From contig CALWLJ010000014.1 of assembly GCA_944381495.1 (NCBI GenBank), positions 1 through 64,000 of the forward strand: DNA of 64,000 nucleotides. The letters run 5' to 3'. Under the pieces are notes generated by a model. The model did not search any database. It was not told the origin of the DNA and saw nothing but the letters and a program-made list of their open reading frames with translations. This document shows, piece after piece, positions 15,514-24,199 of this stretch. Position 1 is the stretch's first letter; each line of letters opens with the position of its first letter. The DNA comes from an uncultured Mediterraneibacter sp. Its GTDB lineage: Bacteria > Bacillota > Clostridia > Lachnospirales > Lachnospiraceae. Made by a program: the position numbers and the translations under genes.

Positions 15514-16554
15514 ATGCGAGCCGTAATTTACGAGGGGAACGGAAGGATCAGGCTGGGAGAGCGCCCTGTGCCGGTTATTCAGGATGAAAGAGATGCGATC
15601 ATCCAGGTGACACTTACAACAATATGTTCCAGTGATATTCATATCAGACACGGCGCGGTGCCGAGAGCGGTGCCCGGTGTGATCCTGGGGCACGAGTTTG
15701 TGGGACGAGTTGTTGAAACTGGAAAAGCAGTGAGGAAGGTCAGACCTGGAGACCGGGTAGCGGTGAATGTTGAAACGTTCTGCGGAGAATGTTTCTATTG
15801 CAGGCGGGGATTTGTCAATAATTGTTCAGATGAACATGGCGGCTGGGCTCTTGGATGCCGGATTGACGGCGGGCAGGCGGAATATGCCAGAATCCCGTTT
15901 GCCGATAACGGACTGACCAGGATTCCGGATCATGTGCCCGATGAGAAGGCTCTGTTTACCGGCGATCTGCTTTCTACCGGATACTGGGCGGCCAGGATCG
16001 GCGAGATCCTTCCGGGGGATACAGTTGCCGTGATCGGCGCTGGCCCCACCGGTCTGTGTACAATGATGTGTGCGCGGCTGTACGGACCGGGCAGGATCAT
16101 TGCTATTGATACAGATGAATATCGGCTCAATGTAGCCCGGGAGCAGGGACTTGCAGATGTGACACTGATACCTGGACAGGACGATATAGGGGCATATATC
16201 CGTAACGCCACTTCAGGCAGAGGTGCAGATGTAGTCTTTGAGGTGGCCGGAGGAGCCGATACTTTTCAGCTTGCGTGGCAGACAGCACGTCCTAATGCAG
16301 TTGTTGTAGTTGTAGCTATGTATGAACAGGATCAGATTCTTCCTCTTCCGTCCATGTACGGGAAGAATCTTACATTCAAGACTGGAGGCGTGGACGGCTG
16401 TTATTGCCAGGAGATCATGGATCTGATCTCAGCGGGAAAACTGGATGCAGGTTTTATGATCACTCACCGATGCGGACTGGATGAGATTATGGACGCTTAT
16501 AATATTTTTGAAAGTAAAAAAGAACATGTGATAAAATATGCGGTAAAACCGTAA
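15514..16554 (+). CDS. zinc-dependent alcohol (polyol) dehydrogenase, MDR family
   Basis: Medium-chain dehydrogenase of 346 residues. The catalytic zinc site shows Cys in TTICSSDIHI and the GHEFVG motif; the structural zinc lobe is CGECFYCRRGFVNNC with four Cys. AVIGAGPTGLCTMMCAR is the NAD(P)-binding Rossmann segment. The group contains sorbitol, threonine and other polyol dehydrogenases; SSDIH and the overall pattern fit a secondary-alcohol or polyol substrate, not named more closely. Start at 15514 has CAGGAGG 9 nt upstream; codons further upstream overlap the promoter. It leads a run with a HAD phosphatase, a membrane protein and a Gfo/Idh/MocA enzyme, which suggests sugar or polyol metabolism. 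Confidence 0.88.
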   Translation: MRAVIYEGNGRIRLGERPVPVIQDERDAIIQVTLTTICSSDIHIRHGAVPRAVPGVILGHEFVGRVVETGKAVRKVRPGDRVAVNVETFCGECFYCRRGFVNNCSDEHGGWALGCRIDGGQAEYARIPFADNGLTRIPDHVPDEKALFTGDLLSTGYWAARIGEILPGDTVAVIGAGPTGLCTMMCARLYGPGRIIAIDTDEYRLNVAREQGLADVTLIPGQDDIGAYIRNATSGRGADVVFEVAGGADTFQLAWQTARPNAVVVVVAMYEQDQILPLPSMYGKNLTFKTGGVDGCYCQEIMDLISAGKLDAGFMITHRCGLDEIMDAYNIFESKKEHVIKYAVKP

Positions 16555-16572
16555 AGTGCAAGGAGGATGACG

Positions 16573-17316
16573 ATGTACGAAATTTGTATTTTTGACTTGT
16601 ATGGAACTCTGGTGGATATCCATACAGATCAGGAGAAACCAGAATTATGGGAAAAACTGGCCATGTTCTACGGATATTATCAGGCAAAATGGAAACCGGA
16701 AGAACTGCGCGCAGCTTATGAACGGCTTACCTGTTCTATGACTTCCGGAGCAAAGAGACTGCGGTCGGATTCCCACGAGGCGTTTCCGGAAATCCAGATC
16801 GAGGAGGTTTTCCGTGCGATGTTTACAGAGAAAGGGATTGAGCCGGAGCAGTTTCTGGTGACTCATGCTGCTCAGTTTTTCCGTGCTTTGTCTACGGATT
16901 ATATCCGTCTGTATGAAGGGACGGAAGAAATGCTCCGAAGATTGAAAGAAGCCGGGAAAAAGGTCTATCTTCTCTCCAATGCCCAGCGCGTATTCACATG
17001 GTATGAGATGAATGCGCTTGGAATCACACCCTATTTTGACGGAATCTTCATTTCCTCAGACCAGGGGTGCAAGAAACCGGATATAGCTTTCTACAGAAAA
17101 TTGATTGATACATATCAGATTCCTGTAGAGCGTGCAGTAATGATCGGGAACGACGGGATCTGTGATATCCAGGGCGCTAAAAAGGCTGGACTTTCTACAC
17201 TTTATGTCCATTCCAATATATCTCCGAAGGAAGAAATGCCTGCTGCAGATCATGTTCTGCAGCATATGGATATGAAAAAGATTACAGAGATCCTTTTGGG
17301 AGGAAGAATACAATGA
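16573..17316 (+). CDS. HAD family hydrolase (YjjG-like phosphatase)
   Basis: Haloacid-dehalogenase-fold phosphatase of 247 residues. Motif I FDLYGTLVD (nucleophile Asp at about residue 8), motif II LLSNAQR, motif III Lys in CKKPD, and motif IV MIGNDGICDIQGAKKAG. A helical cap lies between motifs I and II, as in the YjjG/phosphoglycolate-phosphatase group. I prefer the ATG at 16573 because AGGAGG ends 6 nt before it; the ATG at 16567 would touch the ribosome-binding site. It follows the dehydrogenase by 18 nt and overlaps the next gene by 4 nt, so it is in the operon. Confidence 0.88.
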   Translation: MYEICIFDLYGTLVDIHTDQEKPELWEKLAMFYGYYQAKWKPEELRAAYERLTCSMTSGAKRLRSDSHEAFPEIQIEEVFRAMFTEKGIEPEQFLVTHAAQFFRALSTDYIRLYEGTEEMLRRLKEAGKKVYLLSNAQRVFTWYEMNALGITPYFDGIFISSDQGCKKPDIAFYRKLIDTYQIPVERAVMIGNDGICDIQGAKKAGLSTLYVHSNISPKEEMPAADHVLQHMDMKKITEILLGGRIQ

Positions 17317-17945
17317 AACGAAGAATCCGTCCTGCAGATGAAGAAGTAGGAAATATCATTCCCACGGTCCTGTTCGTGTTTCTGTGGTATTCCGGACTGC
17401 TGGGTATGATGGCTTCAACAGGATTTGATACTATACTGCTATTGTTCCTTGCGGCAGGACTGCTCCCACTGTACAGTGTGGGAATGAGTATCAGACGGGC
17501 TTTCTTTTACCGGAAACAACGGGCGGACGCCATTGCTTACGGTCAGTCTTTTTCCGGAAGGATCCGCAGCGTGGTAAGACAGGATCAGCCTTATCTGGAC
17601 GATTCGAGTGAACATCGTCGTCTGAGATACCGCCGGTACTATTTTCTGGAAGTAGATATGATCAATCCCGATACCGGCGTGACGAATACGATTCGGAGCC
17701 AGGGGTATTCGAAGCCCATACACAGATATCTGGCTTCGGATAAAGTAAGGGTCTATACAGACAAAAGCGGATGGAAATATTACCTGGAAGATTTTCAGTG
17801 GAAGCAGCATAAAAGTGATCCGGATATTTTCGATTATCCGAGAGAATTTGAAGATACGATTGCAGGTAACGGCAATGTGATCCAGATTATTTTTATGGTG
17901 ATCATGATACTTATGATGTTCAACATTTTTCTGCAGAACAGATGA
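17313..17945 (+). CDS. membrane protein of unknown function
   Basis: A 210-residue protein with two hydrophobic segments near the N-terminus (about 15-35 and 40-60), a soluble basic middle rich in Tyr and Arg (RRLRYRRYYFLEVDM), and one C-terminal membrane segment (about 188-207). The middle part (GRIRSVVR, then DKVRVYTDKSGWKYYL) is reminiscent of the beta-rich DUF3592-like domains that face one side of the membrane, but I cannot assign it firmly. Its ATG overlaps the HAD stop (ATGA), so translation is coupled. Confidence 0.65.
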   Translation: MKRRIRPADEEVGNIIPTVLFVFLWYSGLLGMMASTGFDTILLLFLAAGLLPLYSVGMSIRRAFFYRKQRADAIAYGQSFSGRIRSVVRQDQPYLDDSSEHRRLRYRRYYFLEVDMINPDTGVTNTIRSQGYSKPIHRYLASDKVRVYTDKSGWKYYLEDFQWKQHKSDPDIFDYPREFEDTIAGNGNVIQIIFMVIMILMMFNIFLQNR

Positions 17946-17979
17946 CTGCAGCTGATATTAACAGGAGGTACAGGTTTAC

Positions 17980-18951
17980 ATGAGGATCGGAATCATTGGA
18001 ACAGGAAGGATGGCCGGTGTCTTTGCCCAGACACTGGCGCAGATGGAGGAAGTTCAGTGTTATGGCGTGGCTTCCCGATCAAAGGAAAAGGCTGAAAAAT
18101 TTGCAGAGGAATATGGATTTGAAAAGGCATTCGGCAGTTATGAGGAGCTGTGCGAAGATCCTGAGATAGAGCTGATCTACATCGCAACGCCCCATTCTTT
18201 CCATTATGAGAACATGGAACTGTGCATCCGCCACAAGAAGCCTGTCCTCTGCGAGAAGGCATTTACGCTTAACAGCAGCCAGGCAAGGAAGATCATTGAT
18301 CTTGCAAAAAAAGAGGACGTTTTTATGGCCGAGGCTATCTGGACCAGGTATATGCCATCACGGAATATGATCAACGAGCTGCTGGACAGCGGCATCATCG
18401 GAAAGGTCTCTGCTCTGACCGCCAATCTGTCCTATCCGATAAGCACTAAGGAAAGGATCATCAAACCGGAGCTGGCGGGCGGAGCGCTCCTGGATATTGG
18501 AGTTTATGGACTGAACTTTGCGCTGATGCACTTTGGGACAGATATTGAACGGATGGAATCCTCCGTGCAGATGACGGAGACCGGCGTTGACGCCATGGAA
18601 TCCATTACTCTCTTTTTCAAAGACGGACGGATGGCAGTCCTGACCCATGACATTTATGGCCGTTCCGATAGAAAGGGCATCTTTTATGGAGAAAAAGGAT
18701 ATATGATCGTGGAAAACATCAATAATCCTCAGAGTATATCCGTCTATGACCTGTCAGACCAGCTGATCTATCATGCGGATGTACCGGAACAGATCAGTGG
18801 CTATGAGTATGAGATGCGAGAGTGCATCCACGCTGTCCAGGCAGGGAAGAAGGAGAGTTATTCCATGCCTCTTTCTGATACGGTAATGGTCATGGAGAAG
18901 ATGGATCAGCTCCGTGCACAGTGGGGACTGGTCTATCCTCAGGAAAAATAA
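17980..18951 (+). CDS. Gfo/Idh/MocA family oxidoreductase
   Basis: NAD(P)-dependent oxidoreductase of 323 residues, of the glucose-fructose oxidoreductase / inositol dehydrogenase family. N-terminal GIIGTGRMAGVFAQTL is the Rossmann loop; YIATPHSFHYENM (about 67-79) and KPVLCEKAFTLN (about 87-98) carry the family's conserved His and EK; GGALLDIGVYG (about 167-177) has the catalytic Asp. ACAGGAGG precedes the ATG. Last gene of the dehydrogenase operon; the substrate is likely a sugar, sugar acid or dihydrodiol, not determinable here. Confidence 0.88.
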   Translation: MRIGIIGTGRMAGVFAQTLAQMEEVQCYGVASRSKEKAEKFAEEYGFEKAFGSYEELCEDPEIELIYIATPHSFHYENMELCIRHKKPVLCEKAFTLNSSQARKIIDLAKKEDVFMAEAIWTRYMPSRNMINELLDSGIIGKVSALTANLSYPISTKERIIKPELAGGALLDIGVYGLNFALMHFGTDIERMESSVQMTETGVDAMESITLFFKDGRMAVLTHDIYGRSDRKGIFYGEKGYMIVENINNPQSISVYDLSDQLIYHADVPEQISGYEYEMRECIHAVQAGKKESYSMPLSDTVMVMEKMDQLRAQWGLVYPQEK

Positions 18952-18973
18952 AATACAAATGAAATAACAAAAC

Positions 18974-18990
18974 CTTACATCATCTGTAAG
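18974..18990. promoter_or_regulatory. palindromic operator upstream of the Bce-type module
   Basis: Perfect 17-nt palindrome CTTACA-TCATC-TGTAAG, directly abutting the -35 region. BceR-type regulators bind TnACA-n4-TGTnA; here the spacer is 5 nt, so the match is close but not exact. Position fits an activator site for the response regulator encoded at 21873. Confidence 0.55.
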
Positions 18991-19019
18991 TGTTCATATA
19001 GCCTCCCTGCAGGTATAAT
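18991..19019 (+). promoter_or_regulatory. promoter of the Bce-type module
   Basis: TATAAT (19014-19019) with TGTTCA (18991-18996) at 17 nt. The -35 is poor, as expected of an activated promoter, and the palindrome ends one base before it. The start codon lies 25 nt downstream. Confidence 0.65.
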
Positions 19020-19043
19020 AAGATCTGCAAGGAGGTTGTTTTT

Positions 19044-19820
19044 ATGGACAAGAAAATATTAGACATCAGATCTTTAAAGAAATATTATGGAACAGGGGAG
19101 AATATCACGAAAGCAGTTGACGGTATTTCCTTCTATGTGCTTCCCGGAGAATTTGTAGGGATCATGGGACCTTCCGGTAGCGGAAAGACCACTTTGCTGA
19201 ACTGTATTGCTTCGATCATCCGGCCGACAGAGGGGGAGATTTTCCTCGAGGGAACGGATATTGCTTCCTTTAATGAGACGCAGCAAATGAAGTACAGAGG
19301 CAGCAAAATGGGCTATCTGTTCCAGGATTTTAAACTGCTGGACAATCTGACCGGCGAAGAAAATATCCTGATGCCCGCAGCTATCCATGGAGTGAAAATG
19401 TCAGAAAGCATGAAGCAAATCCGCAGGCTTTCAGATTATCTTGGGCTGAAGAATCTGCTGAACAAATACCCGTCCCAGATGTCCGGCGGTGAACGGCAGC
19501 GGATTGCAGCTGCAAGAGCACTTCTTCTGAATCCCTCTGTAATACTGGCCGATGAGCCGACAGGGGCATTGGATTCAAAGAATGCCAGAACACTGATGGA
19601 AGAGCTGCGCAAGCTGAACGAGGAACAGAAAAGGACGATCCTTATGGTCACTCACAATCCGGATGCGGCCAGTTTCTGTTCCCGGATCCTGATCCTGAAG
19701 GACGGCGCCATCTTTCATGAGCTCCGGAAAAAGCAGAACGGAGAGACAAGAAGTGAATTTTACGGGCGCATCACAGACGTAATGGCACAGCTGGGAGGAG
19801 GCGGAGACCATGTTCTTTAA
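19044..19820 (+). CDS. ABC transporter ATP-binding protein (BceA type)
   Basis: ATPase of 258 residues from the MacB/BceA group. Walker A GPSGSGKTT at 42-50, signature MSGGERQRIAAARAL, Walker B VILADEPTGALD, and switch His in VTHNPDA. The group pairs with FtsX-type permeases and removes cell-wall antibiotics such as bacitracin from their lipid targets. GGAGG lies 10 nt before the ATG. The permease start overlaps its 3' end by 11 nt, and regulator and kinase follow, so it is a complete antimicrobial-peptide sensing and resistance module. Confidence 0.92.
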   Translation: MDKKILDIRSLKKYYGTGENITKAVDGISFYVLPGEFVGIMGPSGSGKTTLLNCIASIIRPTEGEIFLEGTDIASFNETQQMKYRGSKMGYLFQDFKLLDNLTGEENILMPAAIHGVKMSESMKQIRRLSDYLGLKNLLNKYPSQMSGGERQRIAAARALLLNPSVILADEPTGALDSKNARTLMEELRKLNEEQKRTILMVTHNPDAASFCSRILILKDGAIFHELRKKQNGETRSEFYGRITDVMAQLGGGGDHVL

Positions 19821-21876
19821 GCTGGTAAGAAAAAACGGGAAGAAAGTCCGCCGGGAAAACAGTATTTTCTTTGTATCTCTGATCGTGGCGGTCATTGCGT
19901 TTTACATCTTCCTTTCCCTTGAGGATCAGGACGTTATCGTTTTTCTGAAATCCATGGAGAGCGATGCGGTAGGGAAACTGCTGGCACTGCTTCCGGTCTT
20001 TTATGATGTGTCTCTTTTCCTGCTGTTCTTCCTGGTCTACTTTTCCGGACTGTATCAGCTAGAAAGGAGAAAATATGAACTGGGCGTATATCTGATGCTT
20101 GGAATGAAGAGAAGCAGGCTGTTTCTTCTGCTGCTGGCTGAAGATATATGGAACAGCCTGATTTCTCTTGTGATTGGTATTCCTGTGGCAGTATTTTTTT
20201 CAGAGATGATCAGTCTGATCACATCCAAGACCGTGGGGCTTGGTATCATCGGACATCATTTTTCCTTTTCGCTGGAAGCTGTCCTTCTGACCGCTGCGGG
20301 ATTTGCAGGAATCAAGCTGGCTGCTTTTGCCATCCTCAGCGGGAAGATGGTACACCGGGAGATACAGTACTATTTCCAGGATGAAGAGGCAATTGAGCAA
20401 AAGAAGGGAGGAACCGGGAGTTACCTCAGGCTGGGAGCTGGCGTTTTATGTCTGGCAGGAGCTTATGCCCTTGCCATCTCAGGCATCGCATGGGCGGAGC
20501 TGATCTTTATGGGAGCTACAGTCATACTTGGCCTGATCGGAATGTTTCTGGTCTTTTCAGGACTTAGTACGGTACTGGAGCGTTTCTGGAAGGGCCGGAA
20601 GAAGGGGCTTGGCATTTTTACATCCAGACAGCTGACAGAACAGATTTCCATCCAGTGGAAGCCCCTGACCGTGGCATCCCTTCTCTTCCTCGCCGCCTTC
20701 TGCCTCCTGGGATATGGGATCAGTGCTGCAAGTACACTCAAGAGCCAGAATGCTTCCCACGGAGCGGACTTCACCTTCCAGGGAGAAGAAGCGGACATTC
20801 GGGCTGTACTGAAAAAGACAGGTGCGGAACAATATCTGGATGAAATATATGAAATGCGGCTCTCAATGATGATGTCAGATGATATATGGGAGGAAGACTA
20901 TCCGGAATATGTCCATGATTTTTCCTGGGGAACAGTGCTGGAATCAGTAGGGAAACTGTCCGACCAAAACGAGAGGACTATACTGGAAAACAATCTGTCT
21001 TATCAGACGAATCCTTATCTGATCGCCCTGTCCGGCTATAACCAAGTGTTGAAAGCTGAGGGAAAAGAGCCGATTACTCTGGGCAAAGACCAGGTGGCGA
21101 TATATAAAGATCCTCAGCTCCGCACTTCACCAGCAGGCTCAGGCATGAAAAAGATCCTGGAAGATCCCCAGGAGATCACCATCGACGGGAAGAATTACAG
21201 CCTGTATGGAACAGTCTGTTTCGAGCCTCTGGTGGCGGATCGGATCATCACGCTGGATGACGCGCTGATCGTGCCGGATGAATTATTCGAACAGCTTACG
21301 GGACCGGATCCGGAATCCTACTGGAATGTAAAGTTAAAACAGGATTACGTGGAGCAGGAGGGATTGATGCAGGCAGTATATACCGTCAATGAGATGCTCA
21401 AAGACACAGGACTGACATATGAAAGCTATCTGCAGAGTATGGGCCGCCAGCTGTTTTATAATGTTGCATCCTCGTATCTGACTCTGTATCTGGCGGTGAT
21501 CCTTCTGGTGATCGCAAATACGGTGATATCGGTACAGTTCCTCATGCATCAGAGGAAGACCGGCAGACGGTGCGGTATCCTGTCTCTTCTGGGGGCCGGG
21601 TATGATATGCTCTGCGATTCCGCAGAGACGCAGGTACAGTGGTATTTTATGGTGCCGCTTGCTGCCGCAGTGGTGAACAGTTGCTTCGGTCTGCCGTCCC
21701 TGATCACAGGAATAGGCACCATAGGAACGGGAACTGGTTTCCTTCTGTCAGGTCTGGTTGTCATCGCCGGCGTCTTTGTGATAGAATGGGTGTACATGAG
21801 AGCTGTTATGCATCTGAACAACAGACAGCTTCTGTATCTGATCAGACAGGCGGAGGAAAGCCAGGAGAGACTATGA
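19810..21876 (+). CDS. FtsX-like ABC transporter permease (BceB type)
   Basis: Membrane protein of 688 residues with the layout of BceB permeases: one hydrophobic segment, an FtsX-like three-helix group (about 55-180), further helices to about residue 330, a large extracellular domain (about 330-540), then three C-terminal helices. The external domain is the part thought to sense the antibiotic complex. Its stop overlaps the response regulator start by 4 nt. Works with the ATPase upstream and signals to the kinase; the peptide recognised cannot be read from the sequence. Confidence 0.9.
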   Translation: MFFKLVRKNGKKVRRENSIFFVSLIVAVIAFYIFLSLEDQDVIVFLKSMESDAVGKLLALLPVFYDVSLFLLFFLVYFSGLYQLERRKYELGVYLMLGMKRSRLFLLLLAEDIWNSLISLVIGIPVAVFFSEMISLITSKTVGLGIIGHHFSFSLEAVLLTAAGFAGIKLAAFAILSGKMVHREIQYYFQDEEAIEQKKGGTGSYLRLGAGVLCLAGAYALAISGIAWAELIFMGATVILGLIGMFLVFSGLSTVLERFWKGRKKGLGIFTSRQLTEQISIQWKPLTVASLLFLAAFCLLGYGISAASTLKSQNASHGADFTFQGEEADIRAVLKKTGAEQYLDEIYEMRLSMMMSDDIWEEDYPEYVHDFSWGTVLESVGKLSDQNERTILENNLSYQTNPYLIALSGYNQVLKAEGKEPITLGKDQVAIYKDPQLRTSPAGSGMKKILEDPQEITIDGKNYSLYGTVCFEPLVADRIITLDDALIVPDELFEQLTGPDPESYWNVKLKQDYVEQEGLMQAVYTVNEMLKDTGLTYESYLQSMGRQLFYNVASSYLTLYLAVILLVIANTVISVQFLMHQRKTGRRCGILSLLGAGYDMLCDSAETQVQWYFMVPLAAAVVNSCFGLPSLITGIGTIGTGTGFLLSGLVVIAGVFVIEWVYMRAVMHLNNRQLLYLIRQAEESQERL

Positions 21877-22559
21877 AAAAGATCGTAATCGCAGAGGATG
21901 AACCGTTTATGAGGGAGGAGCTGGCTCGGATCCTTGAGAAACAGGGGTATGAAGTCAGCGCCCTCCAATCGTTTGACCATTCCGTGGACGAGATCATCCG
22001 GCAGAAGCCGGATCTCGTCCTTCTTGACGTGAATCTTCCGGGGATGAGCGGTTTCGACATCTGCCGGGAACTGAAGAAGAAGGGCATCGGGCCGGTGCTC
22101 ATCCTCACCTCCCGGGACAGTATGAAGGATGAGATACACGGGCTGGAGCTTGGAGCCGATGATTATCTGGCAAAGCCCTGCCGGAGCGAGCGCCTGACTG
22201 CCCGGATTGAAAATCTGCTGAGGAGGTATGAGATCAACCGGAATATCCTGGACGGCGGAGACTTCCGATACGACCGGAACACACATACAATTTTTTACGA
22301 AGGAGAGTCTCTGCTGCTTCCCGACAATCCGGGGATCATCCTTGGAGAGCTGATGACAGCCGCAGGAGAGACAGTGACGAAAGAACATCTCAGCAGCATT
22401 CTGTGGGGCACCTCAGAGTATATCGATGAAAATGCTCTCCAGGTCAATATGACCAGGCTGAAAAAGACGCTGTCCAGACTGGGCCTGGATTTTCACATCG
22501 TGACAGTAAGGGGGAAGGGCTATCGCTTCGTACAGAATTATGAGGAGGGGCAGAAATGA
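21873..22559 (+). CDS. OmpR-family response regulator (BceR type)
   Basis: Response regulator of 228 residues. Receiver domain with acidic pair ED at 8-9, phosphoacceptor Asp52 (LVLLDVNLPG) and Lys in LAKPC; C-terminal winged helix (about 130-225) ending VRGKGYRFV. The open frame extends upstream inside the permease gene, but the ATG at 21873 has CCAGGAGAG upstream and begins the receiver fold directly. It probably binds the palindrome at 18974-18990 to switch on this operon. Cotranscribed with the kinase (overlap 4 nt). Confidence 0.92.
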   Translation: MKKIVIAEDEPFMREELARILEKQGYEVSALQSFDHSVDEIIRQKPDLVLLDVNLPGMSGFDICRELKKKGIGPVLILTSRDSMKDEIHGLELGADDYLAKPCRSERLTARIENLLRRYEINRNILDGGDFRYDRNTHTIFYEGESLLLPDNPGIILGELMTAAGETVTKEHLSSILWGTSEYIDENALQVNMTRLKKTLSRLGLDFHIVTVRGKGYRFVQNYEEGQK

Positions 22560-23632
22560 CACAAGACAAACAAAAGCGGATCAAGCGAGTCCGGGAAGCA
22601 TTGCAGGAATATAAGCTCTGGTTCGTTGTCCTGCTCCTGACAGATGTCATCTGCGCTTTGTTCCTCTGGCTGGCGGATCTTCCGATCTTTCCTTCACTTG
22701 CCGGACTTCTGTTCTTCTCCTCAGCCGCTGTATTTTGCTTTGCTCTGTTTATGATATGCAGGCGGGAAGAACGAAGAGAAAAGCTGTATGGTGAATTCCT
22801 TTCCTATGCGGATGCTTATCATATGGAACAGGCATCAGAAGCAGTAAACAGCAGGGAAAAAAGACAGATCCAGGCAGCGGCCGCACTGTTGAAAGAAAAC
22901 GCTGCCCGGCTATCCTCTGAAAAAATGAAGCGCAGAGATTATGAAGAATATATCGAATCCTGGGCCCACGAGATCAAGACGCCTCTTTCGCTTGTTGCAC
23001 TCATGCTGGACAGCAGGAATGACGAAATGTCCGAAGAGGTAAGGACACGTCTTACCTGTGCCCAGATCCAGATGCAGCAGGATGTGGAGCAGATACTCTG
23101 TTACTCCAGACTGAAAAGTGACCACAAAGACTATGTAATGGAGAAATGCAGCCTCTCAGACTGCTGCCGGGAGGCATTTGACGAATATGAATCTTTCCTG
23201 CAGGCCTATGACTTCCGTATAAAAGAGAGTTATGGAGAAGATCTGGTCCTTACCGACCGGAAAGGAATCCTGTTCATGCTTGGGCAGATCTTCTCAAATA
23301 CGGTTAAATACAGGAAAACAGACGGAACTCAGCCGGAGATCAGCATCGAAACCGGCCGGGATCCGGAATCGAACTGCGTCACTCTTACCGTAGCTGACAA
23401 TGGGACCGGAGTCATGGGCCAGGATCTGCCATTTATCTTTGACAAAGGATTCTGTTCCGAAAATGGTGAGACCGGGAGAAAATCCACCGGTATGGGGCTG
23501 TATCTGGTCAAACAGATGGCGGAAGATCTGAACATCGAGACGGAAGCAGAGTCGGAATATAGGGAAGGATTCCTTATCAGGTTGACCTTCCCGGATTTTC
23601 GAAAAGAGTGCAACAAAACTCCCGGGAGGTGA
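22556..23632 (+). CDS. intramembrane-sensing histidine kinase (BceS type)
   Basis: Histidine kinase of 358 residues. Two membrane helices at about 22-40 and 48-67 with almost no external loop, which is the mark of intramembrane-sensing kinases that listen to a Bce-type permease. H box ESWAHEIKTPL with phospho-acceptor His138; N box QIFSNTVKY; G boxes VADNGTGV and KSTGMGLYLV. Last gene of the four-gene module; a TGA ends it and no clear terminator follows. Confidence 0.92.
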   Translation: MTQDKQKRIKRVREALQEYKLWFVVLLLTDVICALFLWLADLPIFPSLAGLLFFSSAAVFCFALFMICRREERREKLYGEFLSYADAYHMEQASEAVNSREKRQIQAAAALLKENAARLSSEKMKRRDYEEYIESWAHEIKTPLSLVALMLDSRNDEMSEEVRTRLTCAQIQMQQDVEQILCYSRLKSDHKDYVMEKCSLSDCCREAFDEYESFLQAYDFRIKESYGEDLVLTDRKGILFMLGQIFSNTVKYRKTDGTQPEISIETGRDPESNCVTLTVADNGTGVMGQDLPFIFDKGFCSENGETGRKSTGMGLYLVKQMAEDLNIETEAESEYREGFLIRLTFPDFRKECNKTPGR

Positions 23633-23666
23633 CTCTTAATACTATATAAATAAGGAGATGGCAATT

Positions 23667-24164
23667 ATGAGACCAATGCGTTTACACAAACGGGAAATAA
23701 CAGATCCCGAAATTTTGAGAGAGATTATTGAAGAATGTGATGTTGTAAGAATCGGAGCCTCTGATTCTGATGGAATCTTTGTTGTCCCGGTGAATTATGG
23801 TTATGACCTTTCTTTCCAGAATGGTAAGGCTGATCTGAAGCTGTATATCCACGGAGCGGGAGAGGGGCGGAAGGCAGAAGCATTTGCATCGAATCCCCTG
23901 GTAGCTGTTGAGATGGACCGGATGGTCAGTGTGATCTCCGGAGATTATACATGCAGCTATTCCTGCGCCTACCAGAGCATCATGGGAAACGGTTCGATCC
24001 GCAGGCTGGACGGCAAACAAGAGAAGATATACGCGTTGACCAGGATCATGGAACATATGGCGCCAGAGGCAGAGATCCAGTTCAGTCCGGAAATGCTTGC
24101 CAGGACCGCAGTGTTCCAGATTAATGTAGACAGCTTTACCGGAAAGGAACGAAAACAGAAATAG
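23667..24164 (+). CDS. pyridoxamine 5'-phosphate oxidase-like (NimA-type) flavoprotein
   Basis: A 165-residue split-barrel flavoprotein of the NimA / pyridoxamine-phosphate oxidase-like family. Typical features: the opening MRPMRLHKREITD, VVRIGASDSDGIFVVPVNYGY (about 25-45) and KLYIHGAGEGRKAEAFASN (about 53-71). Members bind FMN or heme; some reduce nitroimidazoles, most have unknown substrates. Start at 23667 has AAGGAG 9 nt upstream; the ATG at 23658 is too close to that site. It stands between the Bce module and a secreted protein, without an obvious operon partner. Confidence 0.82.
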   Translation: MRPMRLHKREITDPEILREIIEECDVVRIGASDSDGIFVVPVNYGYDLSFQNGKADLKLYIHGAGEGRKAEAFASNPLVAVEMDRMVSVISGDYTCSYSCAYQSIMGNGSIRRLDGKQEKIYALTRIMEHMAPEAEIQFSPEMLARTAVFQINVDSFTGKERKQK

Positions 24165-24199
24165 AGGTAAAATGCTTCCTGAGCGAAAGGAGGAACATT

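Noticed and set aside
21549..22388. A 279-codon - strand frame over bceB and bceR
   Set aside because: Antisense shadow of two well-supported genes; no family features.
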